Origin: G965200765 sp965200765 | GTDB taxonomy: Bacteria; Pseudomonadota; Gammaproteobacteria; Arenicellales; JAJDZL01 | Reading direction: 5' to 3' | DNA length: 64,000 nt | Assembly: GCA_965200765.1 (NCBI GenBank) | Contig: OZ241380.1 | Location: 1,922,001 to 1,986,000 of the forward strand | Part shown: positions 43,274 to 51,624 of the stretch, piece by piece | Position numbering within the stretch: the stretch's first letter is position 1 | Layout of the letters: every line of letters begins with the position of its first letter | The notes under the pieces: model-generated | What the model saw: the letters and a program-made list of their open reading frames with translations, nothing else | Databases searched by the model: none | Told to the model about the DNA's origin: nothing | Program-made: the position numbers and the translations under genes

Positions 43274-43768
43274 TCAAAGGAGTTTTGCGATCAACTCGAC
43301 CGCCTCTTGGCGATTCCATCTGTAGCGTTGACCGCTACCGATGCCCATTCCCTGGTTTCGCAGTTTCTTTCTCAGAGTCGTCGGAGCCAAGTTCAGTACC
43401 TTTGCCAAATGCTCCGCGACATAATATTCTTCATCCGCAGGCAGCTGGTCGGCAAGGTTTCGTGCTTGTGCCATTCGCCCAGTTTCGATGCCACCAGGTA
43501 GTTCATCATTATTAGTACCTGGTTCGTCAACGATTCCAATCACCAGCGAATCAATAACGGCTTCGCCGGATTGGAACCACCCTTTCGCAACGGATCCTTG
43601 CGTGACAACGACCCGCTCGCCTTCGCCTGCACCAAGTGGATCAAATGCGAGAATCTTCTCTACACTCCCGTTGTCTTCGATTAGATCTATTTCCAGAAGT
43701 GCGCCATTCGGCAACTCTTCCAACCGCCGAGTGGTCCATATCTTTCCGGTTACAGTCCCTACTTTCAT
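43274..43768 (-). CDS. Microcompartment vertex protein (EutN/CcmL, BMC-P) with C-terminal HTH-like extension
   Basis: Of its 164 residues, 1-84 are a BMC-P domain (MKVGTVTGKIWTTRRLEELP, LLEIDLIEDNG, AFDPLGAGEGERVVVTQGSVAKG, VIDSLVIGIVD), which forms pentamers capping shell vertices. Normal BMC-P proteins end near residue 95. Here about 55 further residues follow a linker: EEYYVAEHLAKVLNLAPTTL, RKKLRNQGMGIGSGQRYRW, NRQEAVELIAKLL. These read as a small winged-helix or excisionase-like DNA-binding domain. The stop overlaps nothing downstream; the start overlaps the preceding gene by four bases. Confidence 0.9.
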   Translation of the reverse strand: MKVGTVTGKIWTTRRLEELPNGALLEIDLIEDNGSVEKILAFDPLGAGEGERVVVTQGSVAKGWFQSGEAVIDSLVIGIVDEPGTNNDELPGGIETGRMAQARNLADQLPADEEYYVAEHLAKVLNLAPTTLRKKLRNQGMGIGSGQRYRWNRQEAVELIAKLL

Positions 43769-44286
43769 GTCTGTTGCCTCAAAATTTCAAGTTTGACTGA
43801 GCGCGCCCGGTCTCTTGCAAGCGGTGTCAACACTGCTTTTTTGCCTAGCACAACTCGTTGGTAATTTTTTGCAATTTTCAGAATTTTGGATTCCGTCAAA
43901 ATTCCCGACTCAAATGAGCAATCGCCTTCCCGCTTCGCATCGACGCATTCGATTGGTTCATCCGTAGCATATTTTTTGCTTGCAGGTACAGCGGCAAGTT
44001 TAAATTCAACCTTGCCGGATACAATCAATTCCTTCAATTCAGCATTTTGCGCCAAAGCAACCAGCTCACGTGCAAATTTATTTAGCTGATGTCCAGTTCG
44101 AATCTGTACTGAAACTGCAGATTTATCTTTCGATTGACCGGCACTGCGCACCTTGCGAGCAAAATCTGTATCAGGTACTTTAACAGTTTGTTCGCTGGTG
44201 CCCATTGGCTTCGATGTGGCCTGCTGAAGCGCATCGCGAACAATGGTTCTGATTTGTTCTTTGGAGATTCCGTTTTCCATGCTCAT
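43765..44286 (-). CDS. Microcompartment-associated protein of unknown function
   Basis: This 173-residue protein is encoded between a BMC-T and the vertex gene, starting one base after the BMC-T stop. Residues 6-22 (GISKEQIRTIVRDALQQ) form an amphipathic helix like those that target cargo to shells. Residues 150-170 (KAVLTPLARDRARSVKLEIL) resemble the C-terminal 'TPLARD' motif seen in several small microcompartment-operon proteins. The middle is helical with lysines. I cannot name an enzyme activity. Adjacency and the two motifs support a shell or core role. Confidence 0.7.
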   Translation of the reverse strand: MSMENGISKEQIRTIVRDALQQATSKPMGTSEQTVKVPDTDFARKVRSAGQSKDKSAVSVQIRTGHQLNKFARELVALAQNAELKELIVSGKVEFKLAAVPASKKYATDEPIECVDAKREGDCSFESGILTESKILKIAKNYQRVVLGKKAVLTPLARDRARSVKLEILRQQT

Positions 44287-44892
44287 CTACATTTTTGCTT
44301 CAAGTGCTTCTTCTGCGGTTCGTGCAGCCGAACGAACATCACTCTCCGGGCCACTCAGATAAACCCGGCCCGTCGCGCCGATCATTCTGTAGTCGACGAT
44401 TTTGATGTCCGCAGACTTCTCTGCTTCGTTGGCCGCCAATATGGCATAGGAGGCCGGTTGCATTTCCAGCACAAACAACGATTCGCCCGGAAGCGCCATT
44501 GAACCCAGCTTGTTTCGGTTAATCAAAAACGCATGATAGTCGTCCAGTCGCTTAATGATTCTGGAAGCCAGTATTTCCGGCGGCATGGCATCGTTGGCCG
44601 TAGCACCGAGTACATTCAATACAGCTTCGCCACCAGCGACTACATCGCCTGTGGAGTAGGAATGAAATTCCAAATACCCGAATTGCCGTTCAACAACCAA
44701 AATGCCAGGTTTCACATCCACACTTTTCAACGCAATATCCGTAATTCCTTCGATATGCAGTCCCGGCACTACTTCAATAATCATTGCTGCCATATTCGTA
44801 CGCGGCAGGAAACCGCGAATCCATGTACCCATGTAGCACATGGTTTTCGGTTGCAACTGGTCAATGAAAATGTAGGAACGAATGTCTGCCAT
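44287..44892 (-). CDS. Tandem-domain (permuted) microcompartment shell protein, CsoS1D-like BMC-T, copy 1
   Basis: This 201-residue protein begins IRSYIFIDQLQPKTMCYMGTW, then IIEVVPGLHIEGITDIALKS, VVERQFGYLEFHSYS, PGESLFVLEMQPASYAILAANEAEKSA and IGATGRVYLSG. Both BMC folds and the ERQFG pore segment are present as in CsoS1D-type trimers. It follows the aldehyde dehydrogenase by nine bases. Two different permuted BMC-T proteins in one operon suggest a stacked or two-state gate. Confidence 0.92.
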   Translation of the reverse strand: MADIRSYIFIDQLQPKTMCYMGTWIRGFLPRTNMAAMIIEVVPGLHIEGITDIALKSVDVKPGILVVERQFGYLEFHSYSTGDVVAGGEAVLNVLGATANDAMPPEILASRIIKRLDDYHAFLINRNKLGSMALPGESLFVLEMQPASYAILAANEAEKSADIKIVDYRMIGATGRVYLSGPESDVRSAARTAEEALEAKM

Positions 44893-44901
44893 TTTGGTCC
44901 G

Positions 44902-46464
44902 TTACTCCCTGACAATCTGCAACGAGCGAATTTCTTCCAGAATGATTTCATGGATTACTTGTCGCAGATCCTGACCCGATTCAATCAAAGCCAGATTTGA
45001 CGGTGATTCGGATTGCTGATATTTTGAAGAGAATGAATAATCAATCGCACCGTTTGAAGGATTTGGTGTGCTGACGGGCAACCTGAGTGAATCGTATTTC
45101 GCTTTGTCCAAGACATCATTCTTGTTGTACGCCAGTTTCACCCATTGAACCAAGTGCTGCGGTCCAACATTCTCACTGACAGAACTTCGCCCGTAGAAAC
45201 CGGTACCGACAGTCATCGTCGGGGCCAAGTTTGTTTCAAAACCGGAAGCACCCGTACTGCAGGGTGCATTGACAGCGGTTCGGAGTACATTCAATTCAGC
45301 ACCGAATCTCAGAACCATCTCTTGGTCCATGGTGTGAATGGCGGCCGAATGTCCACTACCCATTTTTCGAGTCATTGCATTGCAAGCGTTCATCGCTGCA
45401 TCTCTGCCAGGAACGGTAAAGAATCCGAGAACCGGACACAACTTCTCCCGGCTCAACGGATAATCGTCGCCAATTCTTTCAAGATGCACCACAAGTACGC
45501 GAGTTTTTTCCGGAACCCGTATTCGTGCCCGCTCTGCCAACCACTCGGCAGATTTGCCGATCACTGCAATATCGAATTTGCCTTCCGGGAACAACAAATC
45601 TGCAATCCGGTCTCGTTCTTCGTTCGAGCAGAAATAGCATCCCTGGTTCTGCATCGCCAAAATCAACTCGTCGCTGACAGTCTGATGCGCGATCACTGCA
45701 GATTCATTTGTACAGAGAATGCTTTGATCAAATGACTTGCTGTATGCAATGTATTCTGCGGCTTTGTTTACATCAGCCGATTTATCAACATATGCAGGAC
45801 AGTTTCCAGGTCCGACACCCAGTGCGGGATTTCCTGAACTGTAAGCGGCCCGCACCATGGGTGAACCACCAGTTGCCAAAATCAGGTCAATACGGTCAGA
45901 CTGCATCACTGCCTGAATCACTTCAAGATCGGGGTTTTCGATGACTTGCACAGTCCCGTCCGGAGCACCCGCTTCTTCAATCACCTCAGCAATGCGATGT
46001 ACTGCATCCGTGCAACACTCGCGTGCGGCCGGATGTGGGCTAACGACAATCGCATTACGAGTCATCAGACACAGCAGAACCTTGAAAAACACTGAACACA
46101 CCGGATTTGTGGACGGTGTCAATGCAAACACAACACCTGCTGGCCGGGGAATTTCAATGACACTTCGCTCTTCACAGACACGATGATTGGTAAAGTCCTC
46201 GTTCTTGTAATGCTCGTAAATTCCTTCACTGCACATGACATTCTTGATTTCCTTGTGGTCAGGGTTACCGAAGCCGGTTTCGTTCACTGCCCAATCGGCG
46301 TATTCTCGGGCAGTTTCAACTCCCAAATCAGCCACCAGTTTTGAAATTCGAAGAACATCTTCGCGTCCGAAATCAGCATAAGCATTCGCCGCCCATCTGG
46401 CGCGCTCAACGATTTGTGCGGCTTGGTGCACAGGTCTTGACTTCAGTTCAAGCGGTAGTGTCAT
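44902..46464 (-). CDS. Microcompartment aldehyde dehydrogenase (acylating type, EutE/PduP/AdhE-like)
   Basis: The protein has 520 residues. The catalytic cysteine is Cys251 in YSKSFDQSILCTNESAVIA, which resembles the acylating dehydrogenases that turn an aldehyde plus CoA into acyl-CoA and NADH. NAD/CoA-binding stretches ALTPSTNPVCSVFFKVL, RNAIVVSPHPAA, LATGGSPMVRAAYSSGNPALG and VGPGNCPAYVDKSADV are visible. The C-terminal 22 residues (DLRQVIHEIILEEIRSLQIV) form an amphipathic helix after a Ser-rich linker, a likely encapsulation peptide. First gene of the shell operon, so it is the presumed core enzyme. The aldehyde substrate is not indicated. Confidence 0.9.
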   Translation of the reverse strand: MTLPLELKSRPVHQAAQIVERARWAANAYADFGREDVLRISKLVADLGVETAREYADWAVNETGFGNPDHKEIKNVMCSEGIYEHYKNEDFTNHRVCEERSVIEIPRPAGVVFALTPSTNPVCSVFFKVLLCLMTRNAIVVSPHPAARECCTDAVHRIAEVIEEAGAPDGTVQVIENPDLEVIQAVMQSDRIDLILATGGSPMVRAAYSSGNPALGVGPGNCPAYVDKSADVNKAAEYIAYSKSFDQSILCTNESAVIAHQTVSDELILAMQNQGCYFCSNEERDRIADLLFPEGKFDIAVIGKSAEWLAERARIRVPEKTRVLVVHLERIGDDYPLSREKLCPVLGFFTVPGRDAAMNACNAMTRKMGSGHSAAIHTMDQEMVLRFGAELNVLRTAVNAPCSTGASGFETNLAPTMTVGTGFYGRSSVSENVGPQHLVQWVKLAYNKNDVLDKAKYDSLRLPVSTPNPSNGAIDYSFSSKYQQSESPSNLALIESGQDLRQVIHEIILEEIRSLQIVRE

Positions 46465-47151
46465 AGTCGTTCAATTGCTTCATTCCAATCAGAACTTCTG
46501 ATTCGTGCAGGAAATTCTAACGGTGTAAAGTCAATTTGTTCTTGACAACAGAACTCAATCATTTGACTTTTCAGCGTTGCACGATAGAAATCTGTCAAAT
46601 TTCTGTGTTGATTCACCAGACCATTCGTAGTTTTTGCAAGTGAAGGAGATGATCCGCTATCGGAGTGTTAGTAATGAGGACTGGTTTGGGTTCCCAGTTC
46701 TAGTGTTTGTTGCGCACTACCCGTCCCCTTGGGTGCCTGACCTTGACTCTAACCTGACTTCCAGTGGCTCACGGCATTGGCAAATCTTGACAGTCAAAGA
46801 TTCAACAACCGAGTTCATGCCAAAGATCCACATCCAGGCAATCGTGGTGATGAAGTTCTGTATCTCATTGTTTTTATTCATTTTTATTTCATAAATTGAA
46901 TTGCGATGTACGCGTATGAAACTTTGACTCGAATATTGATATTATGGTAATATTCCAATCATGCTCCCAACAAGATGTAATGCGTATTTTCCAGTTTGAC
47001 ATGGCATGCAGATAGTACTGTCTTTGCTTTTGTAAACTTGATGTACAATTACGAGTGGATATAATGAAGCATTTTTTACATCATTCGATTAAACAATATT
47101 CTGACTCAAGTGGTTAGTATTATTCTTAATCGATTCACTCTTTTAACTGTC
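46465..47151. other. Intergenic stretch without a recognised gene
   Basis: The region divergent between the aldehyde dehydrogenase and the AAA protein contains one 86-codon plus-strand frame (46634-46894) of implausible composition, which I reject. No clear promoter pair was found; a TTGACT on the minus strand near 46530 lacks a good -10. Confidence 0.4.
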
Positions 47152-48519
47152 ATGCTGTTGAGTTTTAGTGTCAAAAATTGGATGTCATTCTATTGCGAGA
47201 CTACTGTCTCATTGATCGCTACTAGATCTAGACAACACAATGAACGAGTTGTGCATTCGAGTAAGTATCACATTAAAATTCTTCCTACTGCCGCTATATT
47301 TGGAGGTAATGCTTCAGGTAAAACAAATTTATTTTTAGCCTTGGTTTTTGCGAGATATTTGATTGTCAATGGTACAAAGTTTGATCAATATATTCCTGTG
47401 GAACCATTTCGTTTAGATAAAATGAGTATGAATAGCCCTACTGAATTCTCTTTTGAGTTATTACTGAACGACTTAATCTATGAATATAGTTTTTCCGTGA
47501 ACAAGAACTCCGTATTGAAAGAAAAACTTGTTATACATTATAGTCGCAGTGACAAAGTTCTTTTTGATCGCATAAATAACGATATTATATTTCACAATAA
47601 TATTAAAATGTATGAGTATCTTAAATTTGTAACTGATGGTATCTGGAGTAATCAACTATTTCTTTCTAATGCTGCATCTCATAAATCAGTGTATGAAAAT
47701 GTTAACGAATTGAAATCAGTCTACGATTGGTTCAAGGAGTCACTTGTATTGATTACACCTAATTCTCGATTCGGTGATTGGGGTGGTTTTATTGATGAAG
47801 AAAATACACTTTTCTCTACAATGAGTGACATTCTAGAGCATTTAGATACAGGAATCGTTCGATTAGGTTTTGAAGATTATCCTGCTGATAAATTTCATGG
47901 TTCTGAAAAAGTAAAAAGTAAATTTGAAATGGAATTGAAAAAAGGCAATCGCCTGTTGATGTTAGTTGAACCAACTGGCGAACGATTCATACTTTTGCGT
48001 AAGAATGATGAAATTCATGTCAAGAAAATAGTTGCATATCATCGTATGCTGGACGGTACCGAGACAGCTTTCAAGTTTAGTCATGAATCGCACGGTTCTC
48101 TGCGCGTTGTTGATCTTTTACCCGCTTTTCTTGATTTGTCTATTGCACAACAAGCATCATCTAACAGGTCGCGTGTGTGCTTCATAGATGACATAGATCG
48201 TTGCTTACACAGCAATTTGACAAAAGTTTTAATCGAATCCTATTTGAGCAATTGTGCTAACAATAGTAGATCGCAATTGATTTTCACAACTCATGACAAT
48301 TCCTTAATGGACCAAGGATTATTCCGTAGTGACGAAATGTGGGCAACCAATCGTGAAATAAACGGGGAAACCAGTATATTTTCTCTGAGCGATTACAAGA
48401 ATGTCAGAGACGATAAAATTCTACAAAAAAATTATTTGTTAGGTAGATACGGCGGTGTACCTGATATTCAACCATCTGAAATTCAATATGATTTTGTGAG
48501 TTATCGCGATGGGTCGTAG
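47152..48519 (+). CDS. AAA ATPase, RloA/AbiL-like (AAA_15 family)
   Basis: This 455-residue protein begins MLLSFSVKNWMSFYCETTVS, the standard opening of this family, with Walker A FGGNASGKTN at residues 50-59 and a late Walker B/D-loop RVCFIDDIDRCLHSNLTKVLI, then LIFTTHDNSLMDQGLFRSDEMW. In relatives the Walker B ends Asp-Glu; here it is Asp-Asp (FIDDID), which may slow hydrolysis. Proteins of this class pair with RloB nucleases as anti-phage modules. A longer frame begins 14 codons upstream. AT-rich composition fits a transferred gene. Confidence 0.85.
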   Translation: MLLSFSVKNWMSFYCETTVSLIATRSRQHNERVVHSSKYHIKILPTAAIFGGNASGKTNLFLALVFARYLIVNGTKFDQYIPVEPFRLDKMSMNSPTEFSFELLLNDLIYEYSFSVNKNSVLKEKLVIHYSRSDKVLFDRINNDIIFHNNIKMYEYLKFVTDGIWSNQLFLSNAASHKSVYENVNELKSVYDWFKESLVLITPNSRFGDWGGFIDEENTLFSTMSDILEHLDTGIVRLGFEDYPADKFHGSEKVKSKFEMELKKGNRLLMLVEPTGERFILLRKNDEIHVKKIVAYHRMLDGTETAFKFSHESHGSLRVVDLLPAFLDLSIAQQASSNRSRVCFIDDIDRCLHSNLTKVLIESYLSNCANNSRSQLIFTTHDNSLMDQGLFRSDEMWATNREINGETSIFSLSDYKNVRDDKILQKNYLLGRYGGVPDIQPSEIQYDFVSYRDGS

Positions 48520-48625
48520 AATTCAAGTGCAAAGGAACAGGCGTCCAACAACAGCAAGAACAATATATTTCTGAATATATGGTCGAACAATCCAAAGAGC
48601 GAGCTTGTGTTAAAAATTGACCACC
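48509..48625 (+). pseudogene. Degenerate RloB start
   Basis: An ATG overlapping the end of the ATPase gene opens MGRRIQVQRNRRPTTARTIYF, the basic N terminus and RTIY strand that begins RloB proteins, then meets a stop at 48572-48574. A one-base shift continues ISEYMVEQSKERACVKN, like the ISEGE-type continuation, to a stop near 48624. The remaining roughly 200 residues of RloB, including its Toprim-like core, are absent before the methyltransferase at 48714. Confidence 0.45.
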
Positions 48626-48713
48626 GTGTAAAGATTCGCGCGTTCTGTCGAATCCACGGTTTACAAATTATATGAAAAATTCACAAGATTCGTAGATAAT
48701 CAGAGAAAGCAAT

Positions 48714-49394
48714 ATGTCCAAAAGCAGTTATTCCATATACAACAAGAAGTTTCAGGAACGTGTTCGTGAAAATCCGTTGTCCGAGCTTTTCCCTTGCTTG
48801 CCCGAAAAGAAGTATTCAATTATCTATGCAGACCCACCATGGCACTACAATGGAAAAATGCAGTTTGATCGAAGCGGCACAAAACAACAAAACAATGGAT
48901 GGAAAAATGATATTTTTGTTAGTGCATCATGCTTCAAGTATCCTACTTTACCAACCAAAGAACTAGCGAAACTACCCGTAGAAACTATCTCTGAAGATGA
49001 TTCTCTGTTGTTCATGTGGACAACAAATCCGCATTTGGAGCAAGCTATCCAACTTGGTGGTGCTTGGGGATTCAACTACAAAACTGTAGCTTTTGTATGG
49101 AACAAAATGAACCACAACCCTGGTCAATACACTTTGTCCTATTGTGAACTATGCTTGTTATTCAAGCGCGGAAAGATACCTACACCCAGAGGAGCAAGGA
49201 ATGTAAAACAATTGATCCACTCTCCGCGGGGAACGCATAGTCAAAAACCAGCAGATGTAGCCGACGGAATCAAAGCAATGTTTCCTACTCAATCGAGAAT
49301 TGAATTGTTTGCACGACATGCGAGAGATGAATGGGACACCTGGGGACTGGAAAGCGATCTGGTTGACAAAAATTTCCTGACAGGTATTGCATAA
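48714..49394 (+). CDS. MT-A70-family N6-adenine methyltransferase
   Basis: This 226-residue MT-A70 protein has the catalytic motif IIYADPPWHYNG, FVSASCFKYPTLPTKELAKL, LLFMWTTNPHLEQAIQLGGAWGF and the C-terminal SQKPADVADGIKAMFPTQSRIELFARHARDEWDTWG. The family methylates adenine in DNA or RNA and in bacteria is often phage-borne or part of defence loci. It follows the RloA-like ATPase on the same strand after the RloB remnant, so a cluster role in phage resistance is inference. Confidence 0.9.
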   Translation: MSKSSYSIYNKKFQERVRENPLSELFPCLPEKKYSIIYADPPWHYNGKMQFDRSGTKQQNNGWKNDIFVSASCFKYPTLPTKELAKLPVETISEDDSLLFMWTTNPHLEQAIQLGGAWGFNYKTVAFVWNKMNHNPGQYTLSYCELCLLFKRGKIPTPRGARNVKQLIHSPRGTHSQKPADVADGIKAMFPTQSRIELFARHARDEWDTWGLESDLVDKNFLTGIA

Positions 49395-49516
49395 GCGAAG
49401 CTTCTATAGAAAGACTAACCTCGTTAATCGTTCCAGCAGAAGCGCAATGCAATTTATGAAGTGATCAAAAACTTGTCAACTAGCGTTTGCATACGAAAGC
49501 ATTTCGGCAAGCAAGT

Positions 49517-50767
49517 TTACGTCGGGACGGTGGTACCTGCCTCAAGCAAGTAATCAAGAGTCTTGAAACGGTCCAGCCGGTAGTTTTCAGTAAGCGGATG
49601 AAGCGAATCCGTGGCAATCGTATGAGCAAAAGTTAACCCGCCGGCCGGAATTGCCTTGAACCCGCCCCACCAACCGGCACTGACATAAAACCCTTTTACA
49701 GGTGTAGTCGATACAATCGGACTGGCATCGTGGGCAAATTCAAGCGAACCTCCCCACTGGCGCAACAACTTCAATCGTCGAAAAGTTGGAAACAGCTCCA
49801 ATAGTCCGCATACCGCATCTTCAAATACCGGAATCTTTCCAGCTTGCCGATACGAAATCTGTTGCGGATCGGTTGCCCCGCCAATGACCAGTTCGCCTTT
49901 ATCCGAATGATTGACATAGACACCCAGGTCGGGGCAATTGACAACAACATTCAAAACGGGTTTCACCGGTTCCGATACAAATGCCTGCAGATTGAAAGTC
50001 CGAACCGGCAGACGCAAACCGGCCATTTCAGCGACTATTGCATTCTCCCCGCCGGCCGCCAGTGCAACTTTGTTCGTGTGAATCAGACCTTGATTTGTAT
50101 CAACTCCAATTACCTCGCCGCTACGTCCTCGCCGGATTCCTGTCACTACGGTGTTTTGAAAAATCTCCACACCCAACTGGTCAGCCGCCCGTGCATACCC
50201 CCAGACAATTGCATCATGTCGTGCGATTCCAGCGCGCTCCTGAACTGTACCTCCCAAAATTGGCAATCGACAATCTTTCATTGGGGCCAATGCAGGAATA
50301 CGTTTGCGAACTTCTTCAGGAGTCAGAATTTTGAACTCAGTTCCATGCAAAGCCATGTTGTAAGCGCGTCGGCTCATATTTCTCATGGAAGCCCAGGTCA
50401 GCAAAATATCGATTTGACTTCGTTGGCTGAACATGATGTTGAAGTTCAGCTCTTTACCCAGCGTTTCATACATTTGCAACGATTTTTCAAAAAACTTGAT
50501 GCTGGAATCTCTCAGGTAGTTGGAGCGGATGATCGCGGTGTTGCGACCGCTATTGCCACCTCCAATCCACTTCTTCTCCAATACTGCAATGTTGCGTATG
50601 CCATGATTTTTGGCAAGATAGTAAGCCGTCGCCAAGCCGTGTCCGCCACCGCCGACAATCACTACATCGTAACCGGTGCGCAGTGGCGGTGATTTCCACG
50701 CTTTCTGCCAGTTTTGGTGATGACTCAACGCATTGCGAACCAAGCTTAGTATTGAATAACGTTGCAT
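49517..50767 (-). CDS. Sarcosine oxidase beta-subunit-like FAD-dependent oxidoreductase
   Basis: The protein has 416 residues and begins with RYSILSLVRNALSHHQNWQK, the characteristic N terminus of the beta subunit of heterotetrameric sarcosine oxidase, followed by the FAD motif DVVIVGGGGHGLATAYYLAK and EKKWIGGGNSGRNTAIIRSNYL. His184 in RAGIARHDAIVWGYARAAD matches the histidine that carries covalent FMN in that enzyme. The C terminus has GWWGGFKAIPAGGLTFAH. No alpha, gamma or delta subunit gene is nearby, so this may be a stand-alone relative that oxidises an N-methyl or secondary amine. It is in line after an amino acid ABC transporter. Confidence 0.85.
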   Translation of the reverse strand: MQRYSILSLVRNALSHHQNWQKAWKSPPLRTGYDVVIVGGGGHGLATAYYLAKNHGIRNIAVLEKKWIGGGNSGRNTAIIRSNYLRDSSIKFFEKSLQMYETLGKELNFNIMFSQRSQIDILLTWASMRNMSRRAYNMALHGTEFKILTPEEVRKRIPALAPMKDCRLPILGGTVQERAGIARHDAIVWGYARAADQLGVEIFQNTVVTGIRRGRSGEVIGVDTNQGLIHTNKVALAAGGENAIVAEMAGLRLPVRTFNLQAFVSEPVKPVLNVVVNCPDLGVYVNHSDKGELVIGGATDPQQISYRQAGKIPVFEDAVCGLLELFPTFRRLKLLRQWGGSLEFAHDASPIVSTTPVKGFYVSAGWWGGFKAIPAGGLTFAHTIATDSLHPLTENYRLDRFKTLDYLLEAGTTVPT

Positions 50768-50831
50768 GGCTACAACTTGTCAAGAATTTATGCTGGAATT
50801 GAAAATTTTCAATTCTCACTGTGGTCCACAG

Positions 50832-51599
50832 TCAGTGAGAAAGGATTTGACTCAAAAACAACTGCGTTCTTTCACTCTCGGGATTCGAGAAAAATTCATC
50901 CGGCGGCGCAACTTCAACAATCTCTCCATGGTCCATAAAAACCATGGTATTTGCTACCTGCTTGGCGAATCCCATCTCATGGGTAACGACTACCATGGTC
51001 ATACCCGCTTCGGCCAACTCAACCATTATCTCGAGAACACCTGAAATCATTTCCGGATCCAGTGCCGAAGTAGGTTCGTCAAACAGCATCATTTCCGGTT
51101 TCATACACAATGCTCTGGCAATGGCAACCCGTTGCTGCTGTCCTCCAGACAAATGGCTTGGATACTTGCTGGCTTGGTCCGCAATATGAACCCTGTCAAG
51201 GTAAAGCATGGCGGTTTCCCTGGCTTCCTGTTTGGAAACCTTGAGGTTTCGTATGGGACCCAGCATCAAATTATCCAGTACAGTTTTGTGGGGGAATAAA
51301 TTGAAGCTCTGAAAAACCATTCCAACCTTGCGCCGAATTTCCCGAACATCGGCCGGCTTGTCAGATACCTCTTTGTTGTTGATAAGTATTTTGCCGGCTT
51401 CAAAAGATTCAAGACGGTTTACACATCGAATCATGGTTGACTTCCCCGAACCTGACGGGCCACACACAACTACCCTTTCGCCTCTGCGAACTTTCAAGTT
51501 GATGTCCCACAGCGCGCAAAAATCATCAAACCATTTTCCAAGCCCGACAATTTCCAAAATTGTATCGTTGGAAACTCCTTGTATCTTTTCTTCGCTCAT
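50832..51599 (-). CDS. Polar amino acid ABC transporter ATP-binding protein (GlnQ/AapP type)
   Basis: This is the 255-residue ATPase of a PAAT-family importer. It has Walker A VVCGPSGSGKSTMIRCVNRLE, the family's VGMVFQSFNLFPHKTVLDNL Q-loop, signature LSGGQQQRVAIARAL, Walker B MMLFDEPTSALDPEM and H-loop VVVTHEMGFAKQVA. The ATG at 51599 follows the permease stop by 25 bases; a longer frame from 51695 would overlap the permease and is less likely. Confidence 0.95.
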   Translation of the reverse strand: MSEEKIQGVSNDTILEIVGLGKWFDDFCALWDINLKVRRGERVVVCGPSGSGKSTMIRCVNRLESFEAGKILINNKEVSDKPADVREIRRKVGMVFQSFNLFPHKTVLDNLMLGPIRNLKVSKQEARETAMLYLDRVHIADQASKYPSHLSGGQQQRVAIARALCMKPEMMLFDEPTSALDPEMISGVLEIMVELAEAGMTMVVVTHEMGFAKQVANTMVFMDHGEIVEVAPPDEFFSNPESERTQLFLSQILSH

Positions 51600-51624
51600 G
51601 CCTAACTCTTCGAAAATCTCCGGT

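Noticed and set aside
46634..46894. 86-codon open frame between the aldehyde dehydrogenase and the AAA gene
   Set aside because: Amino acid composition is unnatural (runs of W, P, S), there is no ribosome binding site, and no family resemblance is visible.
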